Source: an uncultured Lachnospiraceae bacterium (GTDB lineage: Bacteria; Bacillota; Clostridia; Lachnospirales; Lachnospiraceae). From it: a stretch of DNA of 5,747 nucleotides. The notes beneath the pieces are model-generated. The model searched no databases and was not told the origin of the DNA. It was given only the letters and a program-made list of their open reading frames with translations. Position numbers and translations under genes: made by a program. Positions 1 through 5,747 of this stretch are shown in pieces. The number at the start of each line of letters is the position of its first letter. The stretch's first letter is position 1. Where the stretch lies: positions 1-5,747 of the forward strand of contig CACZOS010000082.1 of assembly GCA_902782815.1 (NCBI GenBank), given 5' to 3'.

Positions 1-1523
1 ATATGGGCGGTCCCGGCGGGTTCCGGCCTTCCGGAGACAAGCAAAACGAACAGAAACCGGAGGGACAGCCTTCCGAAGACGCACAAAACGGACAGAAACC
101 GGAGGGACAGCCTCCTCAAGGAGAAAACAGTGAAGAACTCTCCATCGATGACCTCTCTGAAGGGAATACCATTTCCGTGGAAACCGATTCCCAGGGTAAT
201 GTGACAGAGATCACCCTGCTGGGAGGAGGCATGGGATCTATGGGCGGTCCCGGAGGCCAGGCTCCCGGAAACGACGGCCAGACTTCCGGCGTGGATTCCT
301 ATACTTCCGTCATAGAATATACGGAAGATACCGGGACAGACGGCGATACCTACGCCTCCACAGGTACGGATGAAAATGCAGTTCTTGTATCCGGGGGAGC
401 TACGGTCACCTTGGATAATGCCGTCATAAGCAGAGATTCCTCAGACAGCACCGGAGGTGACAACTCCAGTTTTTATGGGGTGGGAGCGGCAGTTCTTACC
501 ACAGATGGGACAACCACCATCAACAATGCGGAAATAACCACCGATGCCAAAGGTGGAGCCGGTGTATTTGCCTACGGAAACGGGACAGTCTATGTAAATG
601 ACAGCAAGATCACCACCAGCCAGGATACCTCCGGCGGTATCCATGTTGCAGGAGGAGGCACCCTCTATGCCGCCAATCTTGATGTGGAAACCTCAGGGGA
701 ATCCTCGGCAGCCATCCGGAGTGACCGGGGCGGCGGGTCCATGACTGTGGACGGCGGAACCTACACCTCCAACGGCACCGGTTCCCCGGCGGTTTATTCC
801 ACAGCGGATATCACCGTAAAAAATGCCACATTAACCGCAACCGATTCCGAGGCGGTATGCATCGAAGGCAAAAACAGCCTGACCCTCACTGATGTGGATC
901 TTACGGGAAATATGCCGGATAATGAGCAGAATGACTGTACCTGGAATGTGATCCTCTATCAGAGTATGTCAGGAGATTCCGAGGAAGGAAATGCCACATT
1001 TTCCATGACAGGCGGCAGCCTCACTGCCAAGAACGGCGGTATGTTCTACACAACCAACACAGAATCCACCTTCAACCTGGAGAACATTGAAATCAACTAT
1101 GCGGAAGAAAATGATTTCTTTCTGAAGGCAACCGGAAACAGCAATGCAAGAGGCTGGGGATCCGCCGGGGAAAATGGGGCAAAGTGCACTTTTACCGCAA
1201 CGGACCAGAAGATGGAAGGAGATGTGATCTGGGACTCCATCAGCACCCTCGACTTCACTATGAACGGCAGCAGCATCCTCACCGGCGCCTTACTTGATGA
1301 CGAATCCAACGCAGGTGACGGTGGAGACGGATATTGTAATCTTACCATCAATGAAGGCTGTACATGGATCGTTACAGGCAACAGTGTCCTGACCTCACTG
1401 ACCAACAAAGGAACCATTACCGATCAGGATGGTAAAACAGTGACGGTAAAAGGGACTGACGGTACAATCTATACAAAGGGTACAGGCAGCTATACGATTA
1501 CCGTAGATTCCTATCAGGGATAA
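1..1523 (+). CDS. Secreted right-handed beta-helix (adhesin-like) protein, 5' partial
   Basis: The frame is open from the left edge to a TAA at 1521-1523, giving 506 visible residues from the first Met (base 3). That Met is probably internal, because the same MGGPGG motif recurs at residues 80-85 and no signal peptide is visible. Residues 1-45 are a Pro/Gln/Glu/Gly-rich linker with a 14-residue repeat. Residues 48-73 look like a small beta unit (DLSEGNTISV then GNVTEITLL), followed by a second Gly/Pro linker to about 95. From about 130 to 460 I see at least twelve rungs of a nine-residue pattern, T-hydrophobic-x-hydrophobic-x-N/D-x-x-hydrophobic, for example TVTLDNAVI (134), TTTINNAEI (170), TVYVNDSKI (195), TLYAANLDV (220), SLTLTDVDL (292) and TFNLENIEI (356). 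This is typical of pectate-lyase-like beta-helices. Asp and Glu greatly outnumber Lys and Arg. There is no LPxTG motif or C-terminal membrane anchor, so release or non-covalent surface association is inferred. No catalytic motif was recognised; substrate or ligand is unknown. It converges on the HD gene and ends at a strong terminator. Confidence 0.8.
   Translation, partial: MGGPGGFRPSGDKQNEQKPEGQPSEDAQNGQKPEGQPPQGENSEELSIDDLSEGNTISVETDSQGNVTEITLLGGGMGSMGGPGGQAPGNDGQTSGVDSYTSVIEYTEDTGTDGDTYASTGTDENAVLVSGGATVTLDNAVISRDSSDSTGGDNSSFYGVGAAVLTTDGTTTINNAEITTDAKGGAGVFAYGNGTVYVNDSKITTSQDTSGGIHVAGGGTLYAANLDVETSGESSAAIRSDRGGGSMTVDGGTYTSNGTGSPAVYSTADITVKNATLTATDSEAVCIEGKNSLTLTDVDLTGNMPDNEQNDCTWNVILYQSMSGDSEEGNATFSMTGGSLTAKNGGMFYTTNTESTFNLENIEINYAEENDFFLKATGNSNARGWGSAGENGAKCTFTATDQKMEGDVIWDSISTLDFTMNGSSILTGALLDDESNAGDGGDGYCNLTINEGCTWIVTGNSVLTSLTNKGTITDQDGKTVTVKGTDGTIYTKGTGSYTITVDSYQG
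42..112 (+). repeat. Imperfect tandem repeat, two 29-base copies at 42-base period
   Basis: Bases 42-70 and 84-112 match at 28 of 29 positions (one G/A difference). The period is 42 bases, exactly 14 codons, so the reading frame is kept. Each copy encodes QNxQKPEGQP within the linker of the beta-helix protein. This is a low-complexity spacer that could expand or contract by slippage or recombination. Confidence 0.85.
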
Positions 1524-1534
1524 AAGTATATTCC

Positions 1535-1571
1535 AAAAAAAATCCCCCTGAAATATCTCAGGGGGATTTTT
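1535..1571. terminator. Bidirectional intrinsic terminator between convergent genes
   Basis: The hairpin has CCCCCTGA at 1544-1551 pairing with TCAGGGGG at 1558-1565, with a six-base loop (1552-1557). The stem is extended by T1543-A1566 and by A/T pairs on both flanks. On the plus strand it is followed by five T (1567-1571); on the minus strand the eight A at 1535-1542 give an eight-U tract. It lies 11 bases after the stop of the beta-helix gene. On the other side it contains the HD gene's stop codon (1558-1560) and its last codons, so both genes most likely share it. Confidence 0.9.
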
Positions 1572-2088
1572 CTTCACTATTCCGCTTTTTTGCCAGTTCC
1601 AGAAGTTCTTCCCTCTCTTCCACAGTCACAGGAGGGATCTTCAGGATATCCATAGAGGATCTGATCTTATCCGCAAAAGTCAGAACCCATCCCTCCTTAT
1701 ACTTCGGAAGTTTGGGTTTCAGAGGAAACATATGGGCATTTATGGCATTCAACACCCTCTTATTTTCCTCTCCGGTCAGTTCTATGTAAGCCTCGGCAGA
1801 TTGACCGGGATGCCGCATCAAGGTCTGCAGGTTATTACTGTACTTTTCATCTCTGCCGAGAATACCCAGATCGTGACAAAGGGAGGAGGTCACCACGTTG
1901 GACAAGGTTTTATCGTCTGTCATCCCGTGCCGGATACAAAACTTTACCGCCTCTGCAGTCACTCCCAGAATATGGTCTCCCACCGTGGTCTTATAGTGGT
2001 GTTTCTGCTCAAAGGACTCCCGGAAGATCTCAGAGCAGATGATATCACTTCCATAGTATATGATAATTTCTTTAATGTCTTCTCTCAT
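1558..2088 (-). CDS. HD-domain protein, putative metal-dependent phosphohydrolase
   Basis: From the ATG at 2088 the product has 176 residues. A TTG at 2112 in the same frame would add eight; I prefer the ATG, though neither has a strong Shine-Dalgarno (only CAGAG six bases before the ATG). Numbered from the ATG, the HD signature is seen as GDH (His39), CHD (His72-Asp73), RHP (His93), AHM (His119) and FADK (Asp140). All the expected metal ligands are present, so a working HD hydrolase site is likely. The whole protein is essentially one HD domain with a short charged C-terminal tail; no other domain, signal peptide or membrane segment is visible. HD proteins of this size act on nucleotides, phosphate esters or signalling nucleotides, and the substrate here cannot be told. 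The gene follows the uracil permease by 42 bases with no terminator, so co-transcription is likely and a nucleotide-related role is a reasonable guess only. Confidence 0.82.
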   Translation of the reverse strand: MREDIKEIIIYYGSDIICSEIFRESFEQKHHYKTTVGDHILGVTAEAVKFCIRHGMTDDKTLSNVVTSSLCHDLGILGRDEKYSNNLQTLMRHPGQSAEAYIELTGEENKRVLNAINAHMFPLKPKLPKYKEGWVLTFADKIRSSMDILKIPPVTVEEREELLELAKKRNSEEKSP

Positions 2089-2113
2089 AGTGAACTCTGA
2101 CTTTTCTGCCAAA

Positions 2114-2128
2114 GATGGTTAATCCATC
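2114..2128. repeat. Short inverted repeat in the permease-HD gap
   Basis: GATGG (2114-2118) and CCATC (2124-2128) form a perfect five-base-pair arm pair around a five-base loop. It sits just after the permease stop and before the HD gene start. It has no U-tract, so it is not a terminator; it could be a weak mRNA hairpin or chance. Confidence 0.3.
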
Positions 2129-2130
2129 GG

Positions 2131-3525
2131 TCACTGATTCTTTTTGGAAGAGGGATTCTGGGGATTGATTCCCAGACCTCTGTTAATATCTCCTTTCGGA
2201 TTCTTCCCGAATTCATATTCATTCCCGGGAAGGATGGCGTTCAGGATCACACCCGCAAGAGCCGCGATGGCCAGACTGGTCAGAGTGATGCTGGTGCCAC
2301 CCACAGAAAATGTGATTCCCTCGGAAAAACCAAGGCCGCTGACAAGGATAACGGCAGCAATGATCAGGTTTCTGGACTGGGTAAAGTCGACCCGGTTTTC
2401 CACCACATTTCGTACTCCGATGGCAGAGATCATACCATATAGGATGAAGCTGATACCGCCCACAATGGCGCTGGGCATGGTCCCGATCAGTCCCGCCACT
2501 TTAGGGAAGAAGCTTAAGATTATGGCGAAGCAGGCAGCAATCCTGACCACCATGGGATCATAGACATGACTCAATTCAAGAACAACTGTGTTCTCCCCAT
2601 AGGTTGTATTGGCAGGACCGCCAAACAATCCGGCCAGAGCAGTCGCCAGGCCGTCTCCCATCAAGGTCCTGTGCAGGCCGGGATCCTCCACGAAGTTTTC
2701 ACCCACTGTTGCGGATATGGCACTGATATCCCCGATATGCTCCATCATGGTGGCGATGGCGATGGGTGCCATAACAAGGATGGCCGTAATATCAAATTTA
2801 CATAAAACAAAGGGAGGGAAGCCGATAACAGAAGCCTTAGCCACATTGGTAAAATCAAAGATCGCACTCCCGTCTGCATTGGTAAATCCCGCTGCATTCA
2901 TGATCAGGGCAGCTGCATAGGAAATGGTTACTCCCATGAGAATCGGGATGATCTTAAACATACCCTTGCCCCAGATACTGAAGATCACCACAACGCACAG
3001 GGCGATCAGGGCAAGCGGCCAGTTGGTGGACGCATTGCCGATGGCAGAAGGTGCCAGGCTCAGTCCGATACAGATAATGATCGGTCCGGTCACCACCGGC
3101 GGAAGATATTTCATCACTCTTTTTACCCCTACCATCTTGATGATCAGGGCCAGCAGAAGGTACATCAGACCTGCCACTACGATACCGCCGCATGCATAAC
3201 AAACCTTTTCATTCATAGGCATGTCGGCATATTTTCCGGCGGAAAGCCTTGATACCGTCTCAAATCCTCCCAGGTAGGCGAAAGATGAACCCAGAAAAGC
3301 AGGCACCTTAAATCTTGAGCAGACATGAAATAAGAGTGTACCTATCCCCGCACACATGAGTGTGACCTGGATAGATATACCCTCTCCGCCAAAATATTTA
3401 CTTACCAGCAAAGGAACCAGAACTGTTGCTCCAAACATGGCAAACATGTGTTGGAGACCAAGCATCATGACTCTCGGAAGCCCCAGCTCCCTGGCATTTC
3501 GAATCGCTTCACGGTTTTCTGACAT
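2131..3525 (-). CDS. uraA: Uracil permease (NCS2 / nucleobase-cation symporter-2 family)
   Basis: This 464-residue membrane protein imports a nucleobase, most likely uracil, by proton symport across the cytoplasmic membrane. Family marks are LGLQHMFAMFGATVLVPLL near the N-terminus (Gln25-His26 in the first membrane segment), MEHIGD at 261-266, the EDPGLHRTLMGDGLAT loop at 280-295 and GGPANTTYGENT at 302-313. Glu262 and Glu311 correspond by eye to the substrate-binding Glu241 and Glu290 of E. coli UraA; the His245 position is Asp266 here. The length and many hydrophobic segments fit the 14-helix fold; a polar tail of about 30 residues ends the protein. The start is supported by GGAGGGAG ending seven bases or fewer before the ATG at 3525. 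A probable promoter lies directly upstream, with only a short leader, so no room for a PyrR-type attenuator is seen. Xanthine or another base cannot be excluded as substrate. Confidence 0.9.
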   Translation of the reverse strand: MSENREAIRNARELGLPRVMMLGLQHMFAMFGATVLVPLLVSKYFGGEGISIQVTLMCAGIGTLLFHVCSRFKVPAFLGSSFAYLGGFETVSRLSAGKYADMPMNEKVCYACGGIVVAGLMYLLLALIIKMVGVKRVMKYLPPVVTGPIIICIGLSLAPSAIGNASTNWPLALIALCVVVIFSIWGKGMFKIIPILMGVTISYAAALIMNAAGFTNADGSAIFDFTNVAKASVIGFPPFVLCKFDITAILVMAPIAIATMMEHIGDISAISATVGENFVEDPGLHRTLMGDGLATALAGLFGGPANTTYGENTVVLELSHVYDPMVVRIAACFAIILSFFPKVAGLIGTMPSAIVGGISFILYGMISAIGVRNVVENRVDFTQSRNLIIAAVILVSGLGFSEGITFSVGGTSITLTSLAIAALAGVILNAILPGNEYEFGKNPKGDINRGLGINPQNPSSKKNQ

Positions 3526-3560
3526 AACTCTCCCTCCAAAAATGACCTGGATTTCTTTTT

Positions 3561-3569
3561 ACTATATCA
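3561..3569 (-). promoter_or_regulatory. Probable extended -10 promoter for the uracil permease gene
   Basis: On the minus strand the sequence reads TGATATAGT, an extended -10 (TG-n-TATAGT, one mismatch to TATAAT). The surrounding gap is very A/T-rich. No good -35 lies 17 bases upstream, which is tolerated for extended -10 promoters. Transcription would start near 3554, leaving a leader of about 30 bases that carries the GGAGGGAG ribosome binding site. The 74-base gap has no terminator, so read-through from the transporter gene is also possible. Confidence 0.45.
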
Positions 3570-3601
3570 TATTTTGACCTATATAAAAATAGTCATATTT
3601 T
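3567..3601. repeat. Direct repeat pair over the permease promoter
   Basis: TCATATTTT occurs at 3567-3575 and again at 3593-3601, 26 bases apart. On the minus strand, AAAATATGACTAT and AAAATATGATAT are nearly the same 12-13 bases with one base inserted. The downstream copy overlaps the extended -10. This could be an operator pair or simply an A/T-rich coincidence. Confidence 0.4.
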
Positions 3602-4967
3602 ACATTTCTATAAAGCCAAATGCGTTGGCCACCGAACTGAGGAGAATGATCACAAGGAAAATCGGGCTCAGATAGCGGATCATCACATTGAAGACTTTTT
3701 TTCTTTTGAAGGAACAGCCGTTTTTCTCCACTTCCTCCACAATGGCATCAACACCTATATGTCTGGTCACAACATAGCAGATTGCCAACGCAGCCACAGG
3801 CATCATCACGGAATTCGTCAGGAAATCCGCAAAATCAAGAAAAGGCATCCTGAGAATCTTAATAAAAGAAAGGGGGCCGTATCCCATGGAGGAAAGTGTT
3901 CCCAGAACAAGCGTGGATATCCCGATCATAATGATCGCTTTCCTCCTGCCGCAGCCCGTTTCATCCACCAGGGTTGATACCGCACTTTCAAGCAGGGCGA
4001 TGGCGCTGGTCAGGGCAGCGAAAAGCACCAGCACGAAAAAAACAACACCCCCGACCGTGGGATAACCGATACTGGAAAGGACTTTGGGGATGGTTACAAA
4101 CATAAGGGAAGGGCCACCATTAATGGCCTCGGAATCTCCGCCGGAAAAAGCAAACACTGCCGGGATGATCATCAATCCGGCCATCACTGCAATTCCCGTA
4201 TCGAACAACTCTACATTTTCCGTGGCATTTTCAATGGAAACATCATCTTTCATGTAAGACCCGAAGGTGATCAGAATTCCCATGGCAATGGACAGAGAGT
4301 AAAACATCTGCCCCATGGCTGTCACAACGGTCATCCATGAAAAGTGCTTCAGATCGGGGATCAGGAAATATCTGACTCCCTCCAGAGCGCCCGGCATGGT
4401 CAGTACATAGACGACGATCACCAGAGCAAGCACAAGAAGAAGAGGCATCATAATCTTGGAAACCCTCTCAATTCCGTTTTCCACTCCGAGAAAAACTACA
4501 AGCAGAACCAAAGCGGCGAACACCACGAACCACAATTCCACTTCATATCCGTTTGTGATAAAGTCGGAAAAATAGCTGTCCCGGGAAAGTGCTTCGGCAT
4601 TCCCTCGCAGATATTCCGCCAGATATTTGATCACCCAGCCGCCGATGGTTGAATAATAAGGCACGATCAGAATGGGAATAATGGCATTGATCCATCCCCC
4701 TGCCTTCACCAGCCTGCTGTTGCTGAACTTCCCGAAAGCACTCACGGGACTTTTTTTGGTCATACGGCCGATGGCAGTTTCCGCCATGATCATGGTATAG
4801 CCAAAAGTCAGCGCCAGGATGATATATACCAGCAGGAAGATGCCTCCGCCATACTGGGCCGCCAGATAGGGAAATCTCCAGATATTACCCAGGCCCACAG
4901 ACGCACCTGCTGCAGCCAGTACAAATCCCAGCTTTCCTGAAAAACTGCTACGATTCTCCTTGTCCAT
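3600..4967 (-). CDS. Sodium-dependent amino-acid transporter (NSS/SNF family)
   Basis: The 455-residue product is a neurotransmitter:sodium symporter homologue, expected to drive uptake of an amino acid with Na+ through the cytoplasmic membrane. The hallmark first membrane segment GASVGLGNIWRFPY spans residues 21-34, with Asn28 and Arg31 matching LeuT Asn27 (sodium site) and Arg30 (outer gate). Tyr104-Tyr105 match LeuT Tyr107-Tyr108, the unwound sixth segment is YSLSIAMG at 223-230, the eighth-segment region is LTSAIALLESAVSTLVDE at 319-336, and Asp381 matches the gate Asp404. The length is like MhsT/TnaT-type bacterial members, which usually have 11 helices. The ATG at 4967 is preceded by AGGGGAG with six bases spacing. 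Its own promoter lies about 35 bases upstream, and the permease gene follows after 74 bases. Family assignment is firm; substrate (Trp, Tyr, branched-chain, Ala and others are all known in the family) is not determined. Confidence 0.93.
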   Translation of the reverse strand: MDKENRSSFSGKLGFVLAAAGASVGLGNIWRFPYLAAQYGGGIFLLVYIILALTFGYTMIMAETAIGRMTKKSPVSAFGKFSNSRLVKAGGWINAIIPILIVPYYSTIGGWVIKYLAEYLRGNAEALSRDSYFSDFITNGYEVELWFVVFAALVLLVVFLGVENGIERVSKIMMPLLLVLALVIVVYVLTMPGALEGVRYFLIPDLKHFSWMTVVTAMGQMFYSLSIAMGILITFGSYMKDDVSIENATENVELFDTGIAVMAGLMIIPAVFAFSGGDSEAINGGPSLMFVTIPKVLSSIGYPTVGGVVFFVLVLFAALTSAIALLESAVSTLVDETGCGRRKAIIMIGISTLVLGTLSSMGYGPLSFIKILRMPFLDFADFLTNSVMMPVAALAICYVVTRHIGVDAIVEEVEKNGCSFKRKKVFNVMIRYLSPIFLVIILLSSVANAFGFIEM

Positions 4968-5002
4968 TTCTTTCTCCCCTTTCAGTTTTGCACACGAAGG
5001 AT

Positions 5003-5031
5003 ATTGTAACAGAATGTCAGCAATTTTTCAA
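5003..5031 (-). promoter_or_regulatory. Sigma-A-type promoter for the NSS transporter gene
   Basis: On the minus strand, TTGAAA (5031-5026) matches the -35 consensus at five of six positions and TACAAT (5008-5003) matches the -10 at five of six. They are separated by exactly 17 bases. Transcription would start near 4996, giving a leader of about 30 bases that contains AGGGGAG before the ATG at 4967. The -35 begins four bases after the U-tract of the nagA terminator. Confidence 0.75.
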
Positions 5032-5035
5032 TTAT

Positions 5036-5077
5036 AAAAAAATCCGCTGACAGATAATTATCATTCCGTCAACGGAT
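5036..5077 (-). terminator. Intrinsic terminator of nagA
   Basis: Read on the minus strand, ATCCGTTGAC (5077-5068) pairs with GTCAGCGGAT (5051-5042) as ten base pairs, one of them a G-T wobble. A run of T follows from 5042 to 5036. The 16-base loop holds the palindrome GATAATTATC (5053-5062), which could form an inner stem. It begins 17 bases after the nagA stop codon. Confidence 0.85.
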
Positions 5078-5093
5078 CTTTAGCTCCGGTCTT

Positions 5094-5747
5094 TTACGCT
5101 ATGTATTTCGTTTTGCCTTTGACGATGGTACGGATAACCTGACAATCATCGTCCAACAGCACGATATCTGCATCCTTGCCTGGAGTAAGGGAACCTTTAA
5201 ATTGAGCCAGATTCACAGATTCCGCAGCATTCAGTGATGCGGCACGAACAGCTTTATACATGGGCAGACAAGCATAATCGCGAAGGTTTTTTACAGCATT
5301 TGTAAGCCGCAGTACACTGCCTGCGATCGTACCGTCCTCCAACCGGCATTCGATGCCTTTTAGGATGAAAGTCTGCCCGCCATTTTCATATTCCCCATCC
5401 GGCATGCCGGCAGAGCAAAGTGCGTCTGAGATCAGCACCAGCTTATCGCCCTTTATCCTCGCCATAAGCGGAAAAAGGGACGCTTTGACGTGGAAAGTAT
5501 CGGCGATCAATTCCGTATAAATATCCGTGGTCAAAGCAGCTCCGACGACGCCGGGGTCACGGTGGTGCAAACCGGTCATGGCATTGAAAATGTGGGTCAC
5601 ACGGGTGACACCCTGCCTGATCACATCCATAGCCTGTTCATAAGTAGCGTTCGTATGCCCAAGGGAAAGAACTATATTCGTCTTATCCAGCAGAGTCCCG
5701 GTGAATTCCATGCCGCCAGGCATTTCGGGAGCATAGGTGATGACCCG
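5094..5747 (-). CDS. nagA: N-acetylglucosamine-6-phosphate deacetylase, 5' partial
   Basis: The frame runs in from the right edge and ends with TAA at 5096-5094. It shows 217 residues, about the C-terminal 55-60% of a usual enzyme of some 380. NagA removes the acetyl group from GlcNAc-6-phosphate in the cytoplasm, giving glucosamine-6-phosphate for amino-sugar catabolism or cell-wall recycling. Counting from the first visible codon, the amidohydrolase motifs are YAPEM (5-9), GHTNATY (30-36, metal ligand His31), THIFNAM (51-57, His52), FHV (85-87, His86), LISDA (106-110, catalytic Asp108) and the closing LTPGKDADIVLLDDD. The spacing of His31, His52, His86 and Asp108 closely mirrors E. coli His195, His216, His251 and Asp273. 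The Met at 5723 is internal: codons before it read RVITYAPE, which is family sequence. A terminator follows at once, so nagA is the last gene of a unit that starts outside the window. Confidence 0.95.
   Translation of the reverse strand, partial: RVITYAPEMPGGMEFTGTLLDKTNIVLSLGHTNATYEQAMDVIRQGVTRVTHIFNAMTGLHHRDPGVVGAALTTDIYTELIADTFHVKASLFPLMARIKGDKLVLISDALCSAGMPDGEYENGGQTFILKGIECRLEDGTIAGSVLRLTNAVKNLRDYACLPMYKAVRAASLNAAESVNLAQFKGSLTPGKDADIVLLDDDCQVIRTIVKGKTKYIA

Noticed and set aside
441..1417. Minus-strand open frames inside the beta-helix gene
   Set aside because: They have no recognisable motifs or start signals and arise from the repetitive codon pattern of the real gene.
1395..1577. Minus-strand 60-codon frame crossing the shared terminator
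   Set aside because: It would be translated through the terminator hairpin and overlaps the end of the HD gene in another frame; no coding evidence.
2144..3577. Several plus-strand open frames opposite the permease gene
   Set aside because: They lack ribosome binding sites and family motifs and are mirror frames of the strongly supported NCS2 gene.
5021..5035. CodY-like half site (GAAAAATT on the minus strand) at the transporter promoter
   Set aside because: Only one half matches; the other half has many mismatches and the bases are explained by the -35 and A/T-rich spacer.
5053..5064. GATAATTATCAT, a partial Fur-box-like palindrome upstream of the NSS transporter promoter
   Set aside because: It is shorter than a 7-1-7 Fur box, lies in the loop of the nagA terminator, and no neighbouring gene is iron-related.
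5094..5723. Complete short gene starting at the Met at 5723
   Set aside because: The eight codons before it continue NagA family sequence (RVITYAPE) to the window edge, so this is a gene cut by the window, not a truncated gene.

Overview
The window holds four oppositely arranged transport/metabolic genes and one surface-type gene. Three genes are complete (all on the minus strand) and two are cut by the window edges. The NSS amino-acid transporter, the NCS2 uracil permease of the GENT/EHIGD type, the NagA deacetylase, the purine-rich Shine-Dalgarno sites, the sigma-A-like promoters and the U-tract terminators all suggest a Firmicute. The Gly/Pro-rich linker plus beta-helix protein and the balanced base composition fit a gut Clostridium/Lachnospiraceae-type genome. 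That lineage assignment is inference from style, not from a marker gene.

Layout: 1-1523 (+) is the 3' part of a gene for a secreted, acidic, right-handed beta-helix protein whose N-terminus lies off the left edge. A strong A-tract/hairpin/U-tract terminator (1535-1571) separates it from a convergent minus-strand block and appears to serve both directions; the last codons of the neighbouring gene lie inside it. The minus-strand block, read right to left, is: nagA (5747-5094, N-terminus off the right edge), its terminator (5077-5036), a well-formed promoter (5031-5003), an NSS sodium-dependent transporter (4967-3600), a 74-base gap with a probable extended -10 promoter (3569-3561), a uracil/xanthine-type permease (3525-2131), and a small HD-domain phosphohydrolase-like gene (2088-1558).

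How they may work together: NagA ends its own transcription unit (amino-sugar catabolism). The NSS transporter starts a new unit that may read through into the permease, because no terminator is visible between them. The permease and HD gene are separated by only about 40 bases without a terminator or promoter and are probably co-transcribed, which links the uncharacterised HD protein loosely to nucleobase uptake or nucleotide metabolism. There are no long gene-free stretches; the largest gap is 126 bases (4968-5093) and is filled by a terminator and a promoter. I saw no tRNA, rRNA, CRISPR array, insertion sequence or phage signature, and no convincing undescribed multi-gene system. The points most worth following are the beta-helix protein, the HD gene beside the permease, and active-site variations in the two transporters.
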